A stretch of 7,506 bases of DNA. Source: Armatimonadota bacterium (GTDB lineage Bacteria; Sysuimicrobiota; Sysuimicrobiia; Sysuimicrobiales; VGFF01). Positions 5,902 to 7,506 of the stretch are shown piece after piece. The stretch covers positions 1 to 7,506 of the forward strand of contig VGFF01000099.1 of the NCBI GenBank assembly GCA_016868955.1, given 5' to 3'. The translations under genes and the position numbers were made by a program. The notes under the pieces were generated by a model. The model did no database searches. It was not told the DNA's origin and saw nothing but the letters and a program-made list of their open reading frames with translations. Positions within the stretch are counted from its first letter, which is position 1. Each line of letters opens with the position of its first letter.

Positions 5902-6948
5902 TTGTCGCAGCAGCAAGGGCCGCTGCTTTCGGTACGTAACTTGAAGACGTACTTCTACACGGACGAGGGTGTCGTCAAAGCCGTCGATGGGTTGACCTAC
6001 GACCTCCATCGCGGCGAAACGATGGGGATCGTAGGTGAGTCGGGAAGCGGCAAGAGCGTGCATGCGCTGTCCATCATGCGCCTCATCCCGTCTCCGCCCG
6101 GCAAGACGGTCGACGGCCAGATCCTGTTCGAAGGGCAGGATCTGTTGAAGCTGCCGGAAGAGCAGATGCGTAAGGTCCGCGGCAACCGCATCGCGATGAT
6201 CTTCCAGGAGCCGATGACGTCGCTCAACCCCGTCCTGACGGTCGGCGAGCAGATCGCCGAAGCGGTCATGCTGCACCAGAAGCTCGACAAGAAGGCGGCC
6301 TGGGATCGCGCGGCCGAGATGCTAGATCGCGTGAAGATCCCGTCCGCGAAGGACCGCGTCAGGGACTACCCGCACCAGTTCTCCGGCGGCATGCGGCAGC
6401 GCGTCATGATCGCGATGGCGCTCTCCTGTAACCCGGACATCCTCCTCGCCGACGAGCCGACGACGGCGCTTGACGTCACGATCCAGGCCCAGATCCTGGA
6501 TCTGATGCGCGAGCTGCAGCGCGACTTCGGCACCGCGATCGTGATGATTACCCACAACCTCGGTGTCGTCGCCGAGACCTGCGACAAGGTCACGGTCATG
6601 TACGGCGGCAAGCCGATGGAGCAGACCGATGTCCGCCGCACTTTCAAGGACCCCAAGCACCCGTACACTTGGGGCCTCCTGAGATCGGTGCCGAAGCTGT
6701 ACGAGCGTGAGGAGAAGCTGATTCCGATCGAGGGACAGCCCCCGAGCCTCATCGATCTGCCCTCTGGTTGCCCGTTTTCGGCGCGCTGCCCGTTCCGGAT
6801 GGACGTGTGCACGTCGACGGAGCTGCCGCGGATCGAGATGGACGCGACGCACCAGGTCGCCTGTTTCTTGTACACCGACAAGGCGACGGAGCAGGAGAAG
6901 GAAGCCGCGCGCCAGGCTGGTTTTCTGCTCAGCACGCGCGGAATGTAG
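5902..6948 (+). CDS. dppD: ATP-binding protein of a peptide-type ABC importer, DppD/OppD type
   Basis: This 348-residue cytoplasmic ATPase should hydrolyse ATP to drive the permease pair, as a heterodimer with the next gene product. Numbering from TTG 5902, it has Walker A G45-E-S-G-S-G-K-S52, Q-loop Q102 in I-F-Q-E-P-M-T-S-L-N-P, signature F-S-G-G-M-R-Q-R (160-167), Walker B I-L-L-A-D184 with catalytic E185, D-loop A-L-D (189-191) and switch histidine H218 in I-T-H-N. All catalytic residues are present. The C-terminal oligopeptide-type domain follows from about 235, with I-E-G-Q-P-P-S-L (276-283) and four cysteines: C290, C296, C303 (C-x5-C-x6-C) and C321. This pattern is common in DppD/OppD, and iron-sulfur binding there has been reported for some homologues as far as I recall. 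A short charged tail ends the protein. The nine-base ribosome binding site at 5890-5898 favours TTG 5902; GTG 5893 would add three residues. A 158-nt gap separates it from the permease genes, so it may be expressed independently. Confidence 0.94.
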   Translation: MSQQQGPLLSVRNLKTYFYTDEGVVKAVDGLTYDLHRGETMGIVGESGSGKSVHALSIMRLIPSPPGKTVDGQILFEGQDLLKLPEEQMRKVRGNRIAMIFQEPMTSLNPVLTVGEQIAEAVMLHQKLDKKAAWDRAAEMLDRVKIPSAKDRVRDYPHQFSGGMRQRVMIAMALSCNPDILLADEPTTALDVTIQAQILDLMRELQRDFGTAIVMITHNLGVVAETCDKVTVMYGGKPMEQTDVRRTFKDPKHPYTWGLLRSVPKLYEREEKLIPIEGQPPSLIDLPSGCPFSARCPFRMDVCTSTELPRIEMDATHQVACFLYTDKATEQEKEAARQAGFLLSTRGM

Positions 6949-6980
6949 GCGGATCGACTCCGAACAAGGCCGTAGCCACC

Positions 6981-6987
6981 AAGGAGG
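6981..6987 (+). promoter_or_regulatory. Ribosome binding site of the second ATPase gene
   Basis: AAGGAGG is a consensus Shine-Dalgarno site, 6 nt before ATG 6994. It lies in the 45-nt gap after the first ATPase gene. This gap also holds a weak 4-bp dyad (CGGA 6950-6953 with TCCG 6959-6962), too short to call. Confidence 0.8.
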
Positions 6988-6993
6988 AAGCGG

Positions 6994-7506
6994 ATGGCGG
7001 GCGACGTCATTCTGTCAGTCAAGAACCTGGTCAAGCACTTCCCGATCACGAAGGGCTTCATCTTGCAGCGCCAGGTTGGCGCCGTCCGCGCCGTCGACGA
7101 CGTGTCGTTCGACATTCGTCAAGGCGAGACGTTGGGGCTGGTCGGAGAATCCGGGTGCGGCAAGACGACGGCTGGGCGCGTCATCCTGCGCCTCATGGAA
7201 GCGACGTCCGGGGAAGTCAACTTCCAAGGCCAGGACATCTTCAAGCTCGGCAAGGAAGAGCTGCGCCGCATGCGCCGCGACATGCAGATCATCTTCCAGG
7301 ATCCGTATTCGTCGCTGAACCCGCGCATGACCGTCGGCGACATCATCGGCGAGCCGTTGGAGATCCATAAACTGGCGCGCGGCCGCGATAAGGTCCGCCG
7401 CGTCCAAGAGCTGCTGGAGATCGTCGGCTTGTCGCCGTACCACGTCAACCGCTACCCGCACGAGTTCTCCGGCGGCCAGCGCCAGCGCATCGGCATCGCG
7501 CGCGCG
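6994..7506 (+). CDS. dppF: ATP-binding protein of a peptide-type ABC importer, DppF/OppF type (3' end beyond window)
   Basis: The first 171 codons of the second ATPase are visible; the frame is open to the last base of the window. It begins M-A-G-D-V-I-L-S-V-K-N-L-V-K-H-F-P-I, the usual DppF/OppF opening. R26-Q-V-G-A-V-R-A-V-D-D-V-S-F (26-39) follows, then Walker A G51-E-S-G-C-G-K-T58 with the Cys variant typical of this subfamily. The Q-loop is Q102 in I-I-F-Q-D-P-Y-S-S-L-N-P-R-M. The ABC signature F158-S-G-G-Q-R-Q-R ends with I-G-I-A-R-A at the window edge. Walker B, the switch histidine and the C-terminal domain are missing only because the window stops; a full protein would be expected to be about 320-340 residues. 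ATG 6994 is supported by AAGGAGG at 6981-6987. It is probably co-transcribed with the preceding ATPase, 45 nt upstream, and pairs with it in the transporter. The assignment is firm. Confidence 0.93.
   Translation, partial: MAGDVILSVKNLVKHFPITKGFILQRQVGAVRAVDDVSFDIRQGETLGLVGESGCGKTTAGRVILRLMEATSGEVNFQGQDIFKLGKEELRRMRRDMQIIFQDPYSSLNPRMTVGDIIGEPLEIHKLARGRDKVRRVQELLEIVGLSPYHVNRYPHEFSGGQRQRIGIARA

Noticed and set aside
5647..6276. Antisense ORF covering the permease/ATPase gap
   Set aside because: Most of it mirrors conserved coding sequence of the permease and ATPase, and I recognise no family. Only the part in the gap is not shadow, and that is too short to judge.
6366..7115. Antisense ORF across the ATPase genes
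   Set aside because: It is a shadow of two ATPases with complete motifs on the + strand.

Overview
The window is one strand (+) of a high-G+C bacterial chromosome or contig. It holds most of an oligopeptide/dipeptide-type ABC importer operon (Opp/Dpp family). Two substrate-binding proteins with ordinary signal peptides and no lipobox cysteine imply a periplasm, so the host is probably a diderm (Gram-negative-type) bacterium. The style of the binding proteins and the enlarged periplasmic loop of the second permease recall soil lineages such as Acidobacteria, Rokubacteria or Gemmatimonadetes. That is an impression from memory; the sequence alone does not settle the phylum.

Layout: bases 1-21 look like the last codons of another permease of the same superfamily (D-P-R-L-K-R-stop). 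Two tandem, paralogous binding-protein genes follow (67-1821 and 1824-3572), separated by only 2 nt. After a 22-nt gap with a GC-rich hairpin over the stop codon comes a DppB/OppB-type permease (3595-4560). It overlaps by 8 nt a DppC/OppC-type permease (4553-5743). A 158-nt non-coding gap with a second hairpin leads to a DppD/OppD-type ATPase (5902-6948, probably starting at TTG). A DppF/OppF-type ATPase starts at 6994 behind a strong ribosome binding site and runs off the window at 7506, just after its ABC signature motif.

How they work together: either binding protein would capture a ligand (peptide or a similar solute) in the periplasm and dock on the DppB-DppC heterodimer in the inner membrane. 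The two different ATPases would power import from the cytoplasmic side. Two binding proteins next to one permease/ATPase set suggests that one transporter serves two ligand ranges, though this is inference.

I found no RNA gene, mobile element, CRISPR array, intrinsic terminator or convincing promoter; the operon promoter probably lies before base 1. I do not see a previously undescribed system here. The points worth a second look are the divergent tandem binding proteins, the permease-like tail at the left edge, hairpins at the SBP/permease and permease/ATPase junctions, the TTG start with an extended Shine-Dalgarno match, and the long loop and arginine-rich tail of the second permease.
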